From contig JACKBV010000004.1 of the NCBI GenBank assembly GCA_020634315.1, positions 186,001 to 250,000 on the forward strand: a DNA stretch of 64,000 nt. The letters run 5' to 3'. The notes below the pieces were generated by a model. It had not been told where the DNA came from, did not search any database, and was given only the letters and a program-made list of their open reading frames with translations. The stretch is from Ardenticatenaceae bacterium (GTDB taxonomy: Bacteria; Chloroflexota; Anaerolineae; Promineifilales; Promineifilaceae). This document shows, one piece after another, positions 43,153-51,915 of the stretch. Position 1 is the first letter of the stretch. Every line of letters starts with the position of its first letter. The position numbers were made by a program, and so were the translations under genes.

Positions 43153-46100
43153 CTACTCCGCCAATTTCACCACAAGCGGCAGATAAAGTTGATAAGCAGC
43201 GGCGACATCGACAACGACTGTTGCACTGAGCGGTGTGACCATGTCGCAGTTCCAGACAGAAACGGTGACAGTGTAGCTGTCCGCCTGGGCAAAGGTGTGT
43301 GTAAACTGCAAGGTGTTGGTTAGACCGGTCTGCCCGCTGATAACGGCCGTTTCTCCCACCATCACTGTATAGTTATAGGGCATGGCCGTTGCTGGCAGCA
43401 CCTCCATCGCAAACGTGACAGCATCCCCGGCAGAAACGGTTCCCGTCGTCATCTGCGTCAGCATCACGTCCGTGATCAGCGTACAAGCCGCACAGTCCAC
43501 CGTCACCGTGTCCACATACACATCCATATTGCCGCCACAATTATTCATCGCCAATGTGTATGTATACGTGCCGCTGCTGCCAAAGTGAATCCCGGTTGGC
43601 GCTTCGACATTGCTGCTGGCGGGCGTGCCACCCTGGAACGTCCAATTCCAGGTGAAGGGAGGCGTGCCGACATAGGTCGGCGTGAAATTGACAGTGCAAG
43701 CGTTAACGGCCGTTGCCACATCCACAATCTGCACCGCTTCACACGCGCCACACCCAAACCAACTCAAAATGCGCTGCAACACCGCAAGGCCATTGTCCGC
43801 ATTGTTGTTGTAAATCGGAACCCACGACGTACCAAAGAAAACGGTCTTCCAAGCGCCGCTCTCTTTGTCTATGTCCAAACTATTGCCGCCGTTCGCGCCG
43901 CTTTGGAAGGCCAACGATGCGCCAGCCGCTGCATTGACAATATCGCCATAATCACTGAAGTTCGTCGGATAAGTCAGGGAATATGGCCCTAAGCCATCGC
44001 CAATGGGGTCGCCACTCAGGCCATACTTGGTGGTGGCATTGCCACTATCATTTGTAAAGCTGGCTACGCCCAAATAAGTTTGCGCAAAACTGGTCAGGGT
44101 CATGTCGTACAGATAATCCTGACTGGAGAGGAAGAGGTGGCCGCCGCCGTCCAGATAGGTGGCGAGATTTGTCTCATCCGTAGCGTTCGGCCCGGCCGAT
44201 GTACTGCCATATTTATCGCCAGAGAACCAGATGACGATGCTGTAGCCTTGCAGTTCAGCCAGGGTTGGCCCATTGCCAGCGCCGCCGCCCACATCAAACA
44301 GGTCATAGTCGTAGCCGAGGGCATCGAGGGCTGCTGTGTAATAGGACTGCACGTCGGGCGAATTATTGTCATCATCCACCAGCAAGATACAGGGCAATGT
44401 TTCGAGAGCAAAGTCCTGCACCTGGTTTTGATCGACGGTAATGGCCCGCTCCGCCGGACGGTGTGCTGCGGCGGTCACGTGCATGGTGTAGTCGCCTTGT
44501 GGCAGTTCCGCCTGGTAAGTGCCGTTGGCAGGGTCGGTGCCGATGACCACAGGCGAGCCGTCAAATGTAACCTGTGCCAGCAGTGGCGTACCGCTGCCAT
44601 CTTCTGTGACGGTGCCAGAAACAATGTAGGTGGGCGCGGCCGTTAAGGAGAAGTTTTGCGTGGTTACGGTGTCGGTGGCGACAGAGATGCTGGTGATGGT
44701 GGTGGGCAAATAGCCATAGGCAACGGCCGTTGCCGTGTACGTCCCCGACAACAGCGTGCGTGTGTAATAACCACTGCCGTTCGTTGTCGCCATAAACGTA
44801 TTGCCGCCAGCACTTTGGATAGCAATTTCGGCCCCGGCAATAGGCGTGCCGCTGCCAGCTTCCGTCACCGTTCCATCCAGATAGCCAAGGCCGCTGGGGA
44901 TGAGACAGCCGTTCATGTGGGCAAACGCACCAATCGACGCCTTCACAAATTCAGTGAAGTAATCGAGGTCGGCGTATTGCAGCAAATCATTGGTTGTGTG
45001 GTAATACGGGTTGAAGTCAGAGAAATCTTCAATGCCCAAGATGGCCGTATAGCCATATTGCCAGAATGAAGCATGGTCGCTGGCGCTGCTGCCACTTGGC
45101 GTAATAGCTGGAACCAAATCAAGGTTGTACTCAGCGACGACATCGCTGAACAACTGCGCCAAGTCTTGCGTAGCCGGTATGCTGGTAGTGGCATGCAAAT
45201 CTATGTCGCGGCTGCTAGATGGCGAGTTCCAGGCGATCATGTCGAGGTTGAGAACACCGGCGATGTTTTCGCTGTTGTTATAAGCGCGTTGAGCATAGGC
45301 GGCGCTGCCGTTCAACCCCTGCTCTTCACCTGTCCAGATGCCAAAGCGAATGGTACAGCCCCAGTTGTATTGGCTGAGAATGTCGGCGGCGATGAGCGCA
45401 GCAACGACGCCGCTGGCGTTGTCATCGGCACCAGGGGCAAGGGAGCCAGAGGGCATGTCGTCAAGATGTGCCGAGATAATGTAAATCTCGTCCGGGTTAA
45501 TTTGACCTGTGATTTCGCCAATGACGTTGGGATAGGTTGCGCCGCTCCATTGGTGATATTCAACAGCCATACCTAAGTTAGCCAGATGTTCGCCGACGAA
45601 TTGGGTGGCTTTTTGAATGGGTATGTTGCTGTTGGTGTGGCGAGTGGCGATGGTGTAATCGCTGCCGCCAATGCTTACCGGCCATTCGCCGCTGAGGTTG
45701 CCATCATATTGGTAGACGGTGCTGCTGAGCACTTGATCCATCATACCTTGAATGAGGGGGTCGGGCTGGATGTCGCTGGGGATGTGCCCGGAGGAGGTTG
45801 GCCGCAATGGTTTGGGGTCAAAGGTGACGGCTTGCATACGGAAGCCGTCGGTGCTCAACTGGAGTGCCTGCTCTGCTGTGCTGCGTAGAAGGATGGTTTG
45901 CTCGGTGGCAAAGAGGAAAGTGCCGTATTTCTCCCAATCTACCTCTCTTTGTCCCGGCATTAAAGAGACCAGGTAATAGGCTGCGTCACGGGTGTCCGCG
46001 TCTAACAACTGCGGTGCCATGTCAACGGCCGTTAACTGTGCCAGCGCCGCAGCATCGGCACCGACAAGCAGCCCGCCATCAAAACGCGCATAAACCGTCA

Positions 46101-46299
46101 TGTCGATTTGCGCTAATTGATCTAAATCAGTTGTGGCGGACGTGGGAACAAGAATGAGGGAAGTAGAGGAAGTGGGGTCGTCTGTCATTGCGGGAAAATC
46201 GGTTGCGGCAACGGCCGTTGCCGTCACCATCTGCGTCACACCGATCAACAACAGCGCAAACAGACAGGCTAAAAAGACAAACCAATATCTATTTTTCAT
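43153..46299 (-). CDS. Secreted M28 aminopeptidase with carboxypeptidase-regulatory and PKD-like domains
   Basis: A 1048-residue exported protein. The signal peptide is MKNRYWFVFLACLFALLLIG (46299 start). The M28 zinc peptidase (about residues 215-470) has metal ligands in SAHLDDMP, GADDNASG, TGEEQGL, NLDMIAW and YHTTND. Two regulatory-like modules follow (TVTEAGSGTPIAGAEI and TVTEDGSGTPLLAQV), then a glutamine-amidotransferase-like region (ILLVDDDNNSPDVQSYY, GGGHLFLSSQ), and finally a PKD-type repeat (TFTPTYVGTPPFTWNW). The start at 46299 is fixed by the leader frame whose stop overlaps it. It probably degrades extracellular protein. Confidence 0.88.
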   Translation of the reverse strand: MKNRYWFVFLACLFALLLIGVTQMVTATAVAATDFPAMTDDPTSSTSLILVPTSATTDLDQLAQIDMTVYARFDGGLLVGADAAALAQLTAVDMAPQLLDADTRDAAYYLVSLMPGQREVDWEKYGTFLFATEQTILLRSTAEQALQLSTDGFRMQAVTFDPKPLRPTSSGHIPSDIQPDPLIQGMMDQVLSSTVYQYDGNLSGEWPVSIGGSDYTIATRHTNSNIPIQKATQFVGEHLANLGMAVEYHQWSGATYPNVIGEITGQINPDEIYIISAHLDDMPSGSLAPGADDNASGVVAALIAADILSQYNWGCTIRFGIWTGEEQGLNGSAAYAQRAYNNSENIAGVLNLDMIAWNSPSSSRDIDLHATTSIPATQDLAQLFSDVVAEYNLDLVPAITPSGSSASDHASFWQYGYTAILGIEDFSDFNPYYHTTNDLLQYADLDYFTEFVKASIGAFAHMNGCLIPSGLGYLDGTVTEAGSGTPIAGAEIAIQSAGGNTFMATTNGSGYYTRTLLSGTYTATAVAYGYLPTTITSISVATDTVTTQNFSLTAAPTYIVSGTVTEDGSGTPLLAQVTFDGSPVVIGTDPANGTYQAELPQGDYTMHVTAAAHRPAERAITVDQNQVQDFALETLPCILLVDDDNNSPDVQSYYTAALDALGYDYDLFDVGGGAGNGPTLAELQGYSIVIWFSGDKYGSTSAGPNATDETNLATYLDGGGHLFLSSQDYLYDMTLTSFAQTYLGVASFTNDSGNATTKYGLSGDPIGDGLGPYSLTYPTNFSDYGDIVNAAAGASLAFQSGANGGNSLDIDKESGAWKTVFFGTSWVPIYNNNADNGLAVLQRILSWFGCGACEAVQIVDVATAVNACTVNFTPTYVGTPPFTWNWTFQGGTPASSNVEAPTGIHFGSSGTYTYTLAMNNCGGNMDVYVDTVTVDCAACTLITDVMLTQMTTGTVSAGDAVTFAMEVLPATAMPYNYTVMVGETAVISGQTGLTNTLQFTHTFAQADSYTVTVSVWNCDMVTPLSATVVVDVAAAYQLYLPLVVKLAE

Positions 46300-46385
46300 G
46301 CGGCTCTCCTTACAAAAATAGCCTCCCAAAGGTTGGCTCCACAAAACGTGTGTCCTGTTATAACCTTTGGGAGAGCGGGTTTCAT
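46296..46385 (-). promoter_or_regulatory. NLPE/NLRE leader ORF coupled to the M28 peptidase gene
   Basis: A 29-codon frame runs from ATG 46385 (MKPALPKVITGHTFCGANLW...) to a TGA overlapping the peptidase ATG. The arms CTCCCAAAGGTT and AACCTTTGGGAG (46322-46334 and 46362-46373) pair fully. Compared with the other leaders, GG/CC has become AA/TT on both arms, so the stem is maintained while the encoded residues change (NLPE to ALPK). This is direct evidence that the RNA or DNA fold is selected. GTAAGGAGAG precedes the gene. Confidence 0.8.
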
Positions 46386-46892
46386 CTGCAAGCTTTTATC
46401 CGTGCCTACAGGCCACGACATTAATCAGTATGACCCAGCAACGGCCGTTTAAGTAGTGACAAAAGGAAGGGATAAAGATGAAGAAAGTCATATATGCGCA
46501 GCACAAACTTACTTTCTCAGCACCCCTCCTCGCCTGCCTGCGGACAACTTCCCCACATCATGCTGAGCATTTACCCAAATCGTGCCCACCATTTTCAAAA
46601 TCATGGGCACGATTTTCAAAATCATGGGCACGATTTTTGAAATCATGGGCACGATTTTTGAAATCATGGGCACGACTTGATGAAGTCATGGGCACGACTC
46701 AATAAAGTCATCAGCATGACTTTGCCAAGTCATGCTCACGACCTGATACAAATGACAAAAGACTTAGGGAATCCAACCGGCACCAGTACAGCAGACACAC
46801 AAAACACAGTGAGCACTCCCTGGTCTATACAGACACCCCGCACAATCTGCTGCGCCCCCAACCCCCGCTATCCTTTTGAATCACACTCCCGT
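46386..46892. other. Intergenic region holding the 21-22-bp repeat array
   Basis: No convincing gene. One AACGGCCGTTT is at about 46440. The tandem array (46581-46748) fills the middle. An open frame from 46478 to 46705 on the plus strand has a reasonable AAAGGAAGG, but it merely translates the array. Confidence 0.5.
46581..46748. repeat. Tandem array of seven 21-22-bp units with covarying dyads
   Basis: CATGGGCACGA-like unit starts lie at 46602, 46623, 46644, 46665, 46687, 46709 and 46731: three 21-base steps and then three 22-base steps. Each unit contains a short dyad: GATTTTCAAAATC, GATTTTTGAAATC (twice), GACTTGATGAAGTC, GACTCAATAAAGTC and GACTTTGCCAAGTC. The change GATTT/AAATC to GACTT/AAGTC is symmetric, so the dyad, not the exact sequence, is preserved. 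CGTGCCCA at 46581 and TGGGCACG at 46605-46612 make an additional inverted pair. The helical period matches the array at 37396. Confidence 0.85.
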
Positions 46893-47255
46893 TCAGCCCA
46901 ACAGCCAATCCTCTGCCTCAGCCGCCGTATTGAAAAACCGTATTGGCCCGCGTCGGTTACTTTCACGAATCAACTCTTGAAAACGCGCACTCTTAATCGC
47001 CTGCAAATCGGCGACAACGGCCGTTTGCACACGGTAATTCGACAGTTTAAGCAGCAGCGCCCCCGCCAACCCCGTACTCAAATCAAAAAAGTTCGGGTGC
47101 AAATGCGCCTCATCCAACACAAGCCGGGGCGTCTCCATCTCATACCCATATCCCAACAAATCGAGCACGCCCTGCTCATTATCAATCGACGCGCTCTCCG
47201 GCGTGCAGCGCAAATAACTGCCGCCTGTTCTTTCCACAACTTCACCAATAATCAT
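46893..47255 (-). CDS. DUF4180 family protein
   Basis: A 120-residue cytosolic protein recognised as DUF4180 by HLHPNFFDLSTGLAGALLLKL (here HPNFFDLSTGLAGALL) and the C-terminal QELIRESNRRGPIRFF. Its biochemical function is unknown in any organism. The second ATG at 47255 (MIIGEVV) is preferred because AAGGAG lies seven bases upstream of it and too close to the ATG at 47261. A long chain of leader cassettes precedes it. Confidence 0.78.
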   Translation of the reverse strand: MIIGEVVERTGGSYLRCTPESASIDNEQGVLDLLGYGYEMETPRLVLDEAHLHPNFFDLSTGLAGALLLKLSNYRVQTAVVADLQAIKSARFQELIRESNRRGPIRFFNTAAEAEDWLLG

Positions 47256-47766
47256 GTTCATCTCCTTCAGAAAAAAGCCTCCCGGAGGTTCGTCTCATGT
47301 GACGAGCCTTCCATTGATAACCTCCGGGAGGTTGGTTTTCATTTATCGTGCTGGGCAATCGCCCATCTTGTCTCCTCGTAAATCGGATTGGTAATCCGAT
47401 AGTCGGATTAACAATCCGACCTACAGCTTTCATGCATGGTAGTGCGTACCATGCATGTTGTCCCCTTCGGAAATAACTTAACGCAAAGACGCAAAGATGC
47501 AGAGAAAAAGAGAATTCTAGCGTCCTTCGCGCATTTTCATTCATGGTGGTCGGCAGCAGCCGGTGGCGTCTCCTTTGTAAATCGGATTGTTAATCCGATA
47601 GTCGGATTAACAATCCGACCTACAGTTTTCATGCATGGTAGTGCGTACCATGCATGTTGTCTCCTCTAAGAAGCCTCCCGGAGGTTCATCTCATGTGACG
47701 AGCCTTTCATTGATAACCTCCGGGAGGTTGCTTTTCATTTATCGTGATGGGCAATCACCCATGCCC
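47256..47766 (-). repeat. Chain of Shine-Dalgarno/micro-ORF/stem cassettes upstream of the DUF4180 gene
   Basis: Read in minus-strand order: micro-ORF MGDCPSR (47739-47762), directly followed by MKSNLPEVINERLVT (47691-47738) over stem 47674-47727; AGAGGAGACAAC; MHGTHYHA (47629-47655), overlapping by ATGA a 31-codon frame beginning MKTVGRIVNPTIGL (47537-47632) over the TCGGATT double stem (47577-47625); AAAGGAGACGCCACC; a GCGAAGG...AACGCAAAGACG stretch; AAGGGGACAAC; MHGTHYHA again (47430-47456) over a second double stem (47378-47426); GAGGAGACAAG; MGDCPAR (47343-47366), then MKTNLPEVINGRLVT (47295-47342) over stem 47278-47331; GAAGGAG and the gene. Every stem is crossed by an open frame, and every unit ends with a ribosome site. 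Confidence 0.85.
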
Positions 47767-47788
47767 TCTTCTTGCGACATGCACCACG

Positions 47789-48475
47789 TCATGTCCGATG
47801 CTGGCAGCGCCCCAGGCTGCACAACCCAATATTCTGCCCCTTAAAATTCAAGCGAAACGGATACACCGCCAATCCCTGCTGCACAGCATACCCGGCCACG
47901 CTCTCCACCCAATCCACGCCCAACGGCGGGAAGAACGGCTCATCAATCACACAACAGGGAAACAAAACGAAACCGCAGCCATAGGTAACGGCCGCATCAA
48001 TAATTTGTGCATTGCTGCCATGCGCGTGCATTCCTATCAACAGATCAAACTGCGCCCCCATTTCCATGGCAAACGGCGCATCAATATGCGGCACAACCGC
48101 TGTCGGGGGGACACGCACGCGCTCATCGCTCAAAATGTCTTTGTACTTGTCGGGCAGCGGCTGCGGCACCGGATCAATAACCGTTGCTTGCCAGCCGCTT
48201 TGCTGCAAAAGATATGCCAGCAGCCCCTTGCCGCCGCCAATGTCTGCTACCCGGCATGGCTCTAACTGCTCGACCAGCCAGCGGTGCAGCAGTTGAAAGC
48301 GAAACTTTTTCATTTTGCGCAGTTCACGTTCCCGCTGCGAGCCGGTTTCGAGGATGAGGGCCAGGCTGTGGTTAACGGCCGTTACCCGTTCCCACGGCAG
48401 CCACTCCCCCACCGTAATCTGCTTCACACTGTCATACAACGCCTGCGTATACTCTCGATCCTTGTGTCTGGTCAT
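47789..48475 (-). CDS. SAM-dependent methyltransferase-like protein
   Basis: A 228-residue protein with motif I VADIGGGKGLLAYLLQ (about residues 79-94) and the phrase FVLFPCCVIDEP (about 175), a pattern seen in methyltransferases of the PF13679-like group. The substrate is unknown. It begins MTRHKDREYTQALYDSV, with upstream bases lacking a strong ribosome site. It sits in the same direction as UPF0316 and MFS genes, but 22 bases downstream of UPF0316, so it may be the third gene of that unit. Confidence 0.7.
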   Translation of the reverse strand: MTRHKDREYTQALYDSVKQITVGEWLPWERVTAVNHSLALILETGSQRERELRKMKKFRFQLLHRWLVEQLEPCRVADIGGGKGLLAYLLQQSGWQATVIDPVPQPLPDKYKDILSDERVRVPPTAVVPHIDAPFAMEMGAQFDLLIGMHAHGSNAQIIDAAVTYGCGFVLFPCCVIDEPFFPPLGVDWVESVAGYAVQQGLAVYPFRLNFKGQNIGLCSLGRCQHRT

Positions 48476-48497
48476 TACAATTCCATCATCACCACTT

Positions 48498-49052
48498 CTA
48501 ACTTTCCCGCTGCGCCAAATGCATATAACCGCGCCGCACCGCTTGCGCCGACTCCACCGTCACGAACGCCTGCTCATCAATCGCATCTGCCAGGTGGCAC
48601 ACATCATCAACCTCCTGGCGGCGCACAATCGCCAAAACCAGGCCAACACGCCCTTCGCGCCCCATGCCCCATTCAATAGTCGCCCCATAGCCCGCGTCGC
48701 GCAGCTTTTCGGCAATGCGTGGCCCCTTCGTGCGCGAAATGATGCGCACCGTGGCAAAGCCTGTCGCCGTGCGCTCATCCAGCCACATTCCGGCCAATGT
48801 ACCTGCACTAAAGCCGAAACAGTAGCCCAGCACATTCCAAATATTAGACAGATTATTGACCACCTGCCCAATAGCAATCACATAAACCAACACTTCAAAA
48901 AAGCCCATGACCATCGAGGCCAATTTGCGGCCGCGCAGCATGACCAACACACGCACTGTGCTCAATGTCACGCCAATCACACGCAAGGCAAATATCCAGG
49001 CCGCCGCGCCCAGCACTGCCCAAGACAGCGGCGGAACATCAATACCAAACAT
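48498..49052 (-). CDS. UPF0316 (DUF2179-type) membrane protein
   Basis: A 184-residue membrane protein. Three hydrophobic segments (about 8-30, 42-62 and 68-85) are followed by a cytoplasmic domain with ATGFATVRIISRTKGPRIAE and LVLAIVRRQEVDDVCHLAD, which matches UPF0316/DUF2179. ATG 49052 (MFGIDVPPLSW) is the likely start, two bases after the MFS stop; the upstream extension shadows that gene. Function is unknown. It follows an MFS exporter and may be co-transcribed with it. Confidence 0.8.
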   Translation of the reverse strand: MFGIDVPPLSWAVLGAAAWIFALRVIGVTLSTVRVLVMLRGRKLASMVMGFFEVLVYVIAIGQVVNNLSNIWNVLGYCFGFSAGTLAGMWLDERTATGFATVRIISRTKGPRIAEKLRDAGYGATIEWGMGREGRVGLVLAIVRRQEVDDVCHLADAIDEQAFVTVESAQAVRRGYMHLAQRES

Positions 49053-49054
49053 AT

Positions 49055-50350
49055 TTACTCCACTTCCACAAAAGATTTGGCCTGTACGGCCGTTGCCGCT
49101 CCCCGCCCAAAAAAGCGCCAATACAGATAAATAGCCACAATATACGTAGAGATCGTCCCCAAAAATACAGGCGTAAACCCGTAATTCACTTGCAGCCAAC
49201 CGCTCAAAGTCGGGCTAAAAGCCCAACCCACATTCCAACTCATGCTCACCAGGCTGGCAACCGTCGCCCGCGCCTCCTCATCCACCTGCTCCATCACAAA
49301 CGCCTGATACACCGGATTGCTCATATTCATCAACGCCAGGCGAATCAAATAAGCAGCAGCACTAAGGGTAAACCAGGGCGCAAAACCCAACAAAGCCAGG
49401 AAGGGAATGGACAATGCCTGTGTCACCACCACCACTTTGATTTTGCCAAAGCGGTCGGCCAACGGCGGCGCAGCCAACAACCCTATCCCCATAAACAGCG
49501 AGCCAACGGCAAACAATGTGCCAATGGCGCTGTCCGTGCTCTCAAAAGTATGGCGGAAGAAGATGTTCATGAAGGGCATGAGCAGCCCTGCCCCCAAGGA
49601 GGTGATCAACATCGGCGAGATGAGTTTTAACAGCAGTACCGGATTCTGCCGCGCATATTGAAATGGGGAGATAGAGGTCTTGGCGTCGCCAGCAGCGGCT
49701 TGTTTTGGGCGGCGCATGAGGAGAATGGGTGGCAAAACGAAAAAGCTGACAATGGAAACGGCCGTTAACGCCCAACCATATGCCGCAGCACTCGTCGCCT
49801 CCACCCCAACCAATCCCCCCGTCCAGGTCGGCAGCTGCCCGCCTACCCAGTTCCCGGCAAAGCCAGCGATCATTTGCAGCCCCATGCTAAAGGAGAAGAG
49901 ATACGTTCGTTCCTCCTCGCCGCTGTTTTCCATCAAAAATGGGCCAAAAGTGACACCGCCCAGGCTTTGCGCCATGCCCATCAACACATTCATGCTGTAA
50001 AAACCAAACGTCGTCGGCCAAACCAGCATGCCCACAACAGCCAGCGATGTCAACAAGTTGGCAAGAAACAAGGCAGACTTGCGCCCCAAACGGTCACTGA
50101 CATATCCGGCAGGCAGCGCACAAAGCAGCGAGACAAGGCTCGATGTTGTCAGCAGCTGCCCCAACAGCGCTTCGTCGTAGCCCAAACTGAGCACATAAAA
50201 GTTGAAGAGCAGGCGATATACGCCATAAGCCAGCCCGCTGATAATTGTCACCAGCAAGTAAAGGCGAGCATTGGCACGGAACAATCTGATTTTGTTGGCA
50301 TAATCGCGCAGGCCCTGTGTAACGGCCGTTTGCGATAATTTATTGGTCAT
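49055..50350 (-). CDS. MFS transporter
   Basis: A 431-residue major facilitator with 12 predicted segments. The loop motif GYVSDRLGRKSALFLANL between segments 2 and 3 is classical, and a second ADRFGKIKVVVVTQ lies in the C-terminal half. QEXT-type residues are not assignable, so the substrate is unknown; drug or metabolite export is the default guess. It is the first gene of a unit with the UPF0316 gene. The N-terminal SQTAVTQ phrase is encoded by the window-wide palindrome. Confidence 0.88.
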   Translation of the reverse strand: MTNKLSQTAVTQGLRDYANKIRLFRANARLYLLVTIISGLAYGVYRLLFNFYVLSLGYDEALLGQLLTTSSLVSLLCALPAGYVSDRLGRKSALFLANLLTSLAVVGMLVWPTTFGFYSMNVLMGMAQSLGGVTFGPFLMENSGEEERTYLFSFSMGLQMIAGFAGNWVGGQLPTWTGGLVGVEATSAAAYGWALTAVSIVSFFVLPPILLMRRPKQAAAGDAKTSISPFQYARQNPVLLLKLISPMLITSLGAGLLMPFMNIFFRHTFESTDSAIGTLFAVGSLFMGIGLLAAPPLADRFGKIKVVVVTQALSIPFLALLGFAPWFTLSAAAYLIRLALMNMSNPVYQAFVMEQVDEEARATVASLVSMSWNVGWAFSPTLSGWLQVNYGFTPVFLGTISTYIVAIYLYWRFFGRGAATAVQAKSFVEVE

Positions 50351-50404
50351 GATTGCAAAGGTTAGCGGCTAATGCGGTTCACCGATTGCCGCGGTCAGCG
50401 ATGG

Positions 50405-51706
50405 TCAGTCGTCTAATTTCTCCCAATCGCTGCGTTCGGGCAGTAAATGCCACACGTTTCCATCCAGCGCACGCAGGTAGGTTTCGTTGTACTTGTAGCG
50501 GGCGGTGGTCTGGTAAACGGCCGTAAACGCCTCTTCAGCTCCCGTTGCCCACCCTAAACGGTCAGCAATCCCCGGTGTCTCACGCCACAGCAAGCCAAAG
50601 CCCTGCTGCGGCTGATACAACCCCGCCGGCGGCAAGATCGTCGGATCATTCACAGGATCACCCGTTTCCCACTCGTCTGTGTACACTTCCCAACGCGGCG
50701 AGACTTGGTCATCATCATATAAAATGTAAATGCGATCCTGAGCCGCCACCCAAATCATCACCCCTTGTTGAAAATGCTGTTCCACACCATCAGAAAACAA
50801 TGGCGCATCTTGCGCACACTCATCAGGAGCTTCGGTAAAGAACCAGGCGTGCGGGCAAGTCAAGGGAAGGGTCAGATTCGCCTGCGCGTAATCGCTAACA
50901 TTATCACGTCCGGCAAAGAGCGCAAACTCAACAGCGTTGCGTTCACTGGCATCAATCTGGTACGCCATCGTCCCGGTGGCCGCCTGGCTCCAGGAATCGC
51001 TCAACTGTCCGCCGCGCAGCCGGTAGATGGTCACCTGGTCGCCGCTAGTCTGCCACTGCAAATTGACAATATCACCAGGATCAGCCAGGGTGACGTCCGC
51101 GCGGAAGTAGGCAATGGTGGCAACGGCCGTTGTCGCCGCAGCCGCAGGCGCAGGCACCACAATACGCACAAAAAAGCGAGCCGGAAGCAGCGTCCCATCT
51201 GGTAAACGCACACGCCAGTAGCCTGTGTAAGTGCCAGAACTGGCAGGCGCAGTCAGGTCTACGGAAATATCGGCCGTTTCGCCCACGCCCAATGTTGCCA
51301 AGGGACTGGAAGCCGGGCCGCCCATTTGATTATCGGAATGGAACACCCAGGTTGTGCCCTGCGGCCAGGGGCAGTCGCCATTGTTGCGCACACGCCAGGT
51401 TTTGGTGAATGGGCTGTTTGCCGCCACCTCCGTATCATCGGGAATGGTTACGTCGCGGACGAAGGCGGCGTTATACGCACAGGATACGGCCGTTGTCGCC
51501 GCTGGCGTCGCGGCGGTGGTGGTGGCAGTTGCCGTGATAACGGCCGTTGCCGAAAACGTTGGCGGTGGATTCAAGGCAGTCGGCACCGCAATCAGCGATG
51601 GCGGAGTCGGTAACGTCGTCGCTTCATCCACACCTGTCACCAGCTGGCAAGCCAACGCCGGTAACGCCAAAAAGAACAAAAAAGTCGCAAAAATCAGTTT
51701 ACGCAT
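50405..51706 (-). CDS. NBR1-Ig domain lipoprotein
   Basis: A 433-residue exported lipoprotein. A signal peptide ends in the lipobox LPALAC (Cys20). A Pro/Thr/Ala-rich linker of about 50 residues leads to an NBR1-type Ig domain (about residues 78-190) with TKTWRVRNNGDCPWPQGTTW and GTYTGYWRVRLPDG. Further beta domains follow, and the C-terminal region repeats GVMIWVAAQDRIYILYDD and FGLLWRETPGIADRLGWA, which resembles motifs in other secreted Chloroflexi proteins. It is probably a surface protein with an adhesive or cell-wall role. Confidence 0.8.
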   Translation of the reverse strand: MRKLIFATFLFFLALPALACQLVTGVDEATTLPTPPSLIAVPTALNPPPTFSATAVITATATTTAATPAATTAVSCAYNAAFVRDVTIPDDTEVAANSPFTKTWRVRNNGDCPWPQGTTWVFHSDNQMGGPASSPLATLGVGETADISVDLTAPASSGTYTGYWRVRLPDGTLLPARFFVRIVVPAPAAAATTAVATIAYFRADVTLADPGDIVNLQWQTSGDQVTIYRLRGGQLSDSWSQAATGTMAYQIDASERNAVEFALFAGRDNVSDYAQANLTLPLTCPHAWFFTEAPDECAQDAPLFSDGVEQHFQQGVMIWVAAQDRIYILYDDDQVSPRWEVYTDEWETGDPVNDPTILPPAGLYQPQQGFGLLWRETPGIADRLGWATGAEEAFTAVYQTTARYKYNETYLRALDGNVWHLLPERSDWEKLDD

Positions 51707-51813
51707 CAGTCTATCTCCCGCCTGAAATAAATGTTATCTACATCGTAGCGGGAAATCAGTGACAGATGTCACCGGTTTTTATACGAGATAATCACTATTC
51801 CCCTATAAACAAA

Positions 51814-51838
51814 ATCCCCGGCGCTGATCGCCGGGGAT
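51814..51838 (-). terminator. Hairpin after the PA14x3 gene
   Basis: ATCCCCGGCG and CGCCGGGGAT pair (10 bp) around CTGAT. On the minus strand T-rich sequence (TTTTGTTTATAGGGG) follows. It ends the DinB-PA14 transcript. Confidence 0.8.
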
Positions 51839-51915
51839 AACAAGCTATATCCAACAAACTTTCCAAAGTCGTCAGCGAGAATCTCGCACCGCTTTGGAAT
51901 CACCTTGCCAATTGA

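Noticed and set aside
46478..46705. Plus-strand frame of 75 codons with a reasonable ribosome site and repeated SKSWARF units
   Set aside because: It translates the non-coding tandem array; the period changes from 21 to 22 bases, which a coding repeat would not tolerate, and dyads, not codons, are preserved.
47242..47544. Minus-strand frame of 100 codons through the cassette chain
   Set aside because: It crosses stems, micro-ORFs and a ribosome site in a frame different from the coupled micro-ORFs; judged a by-product of repeats.
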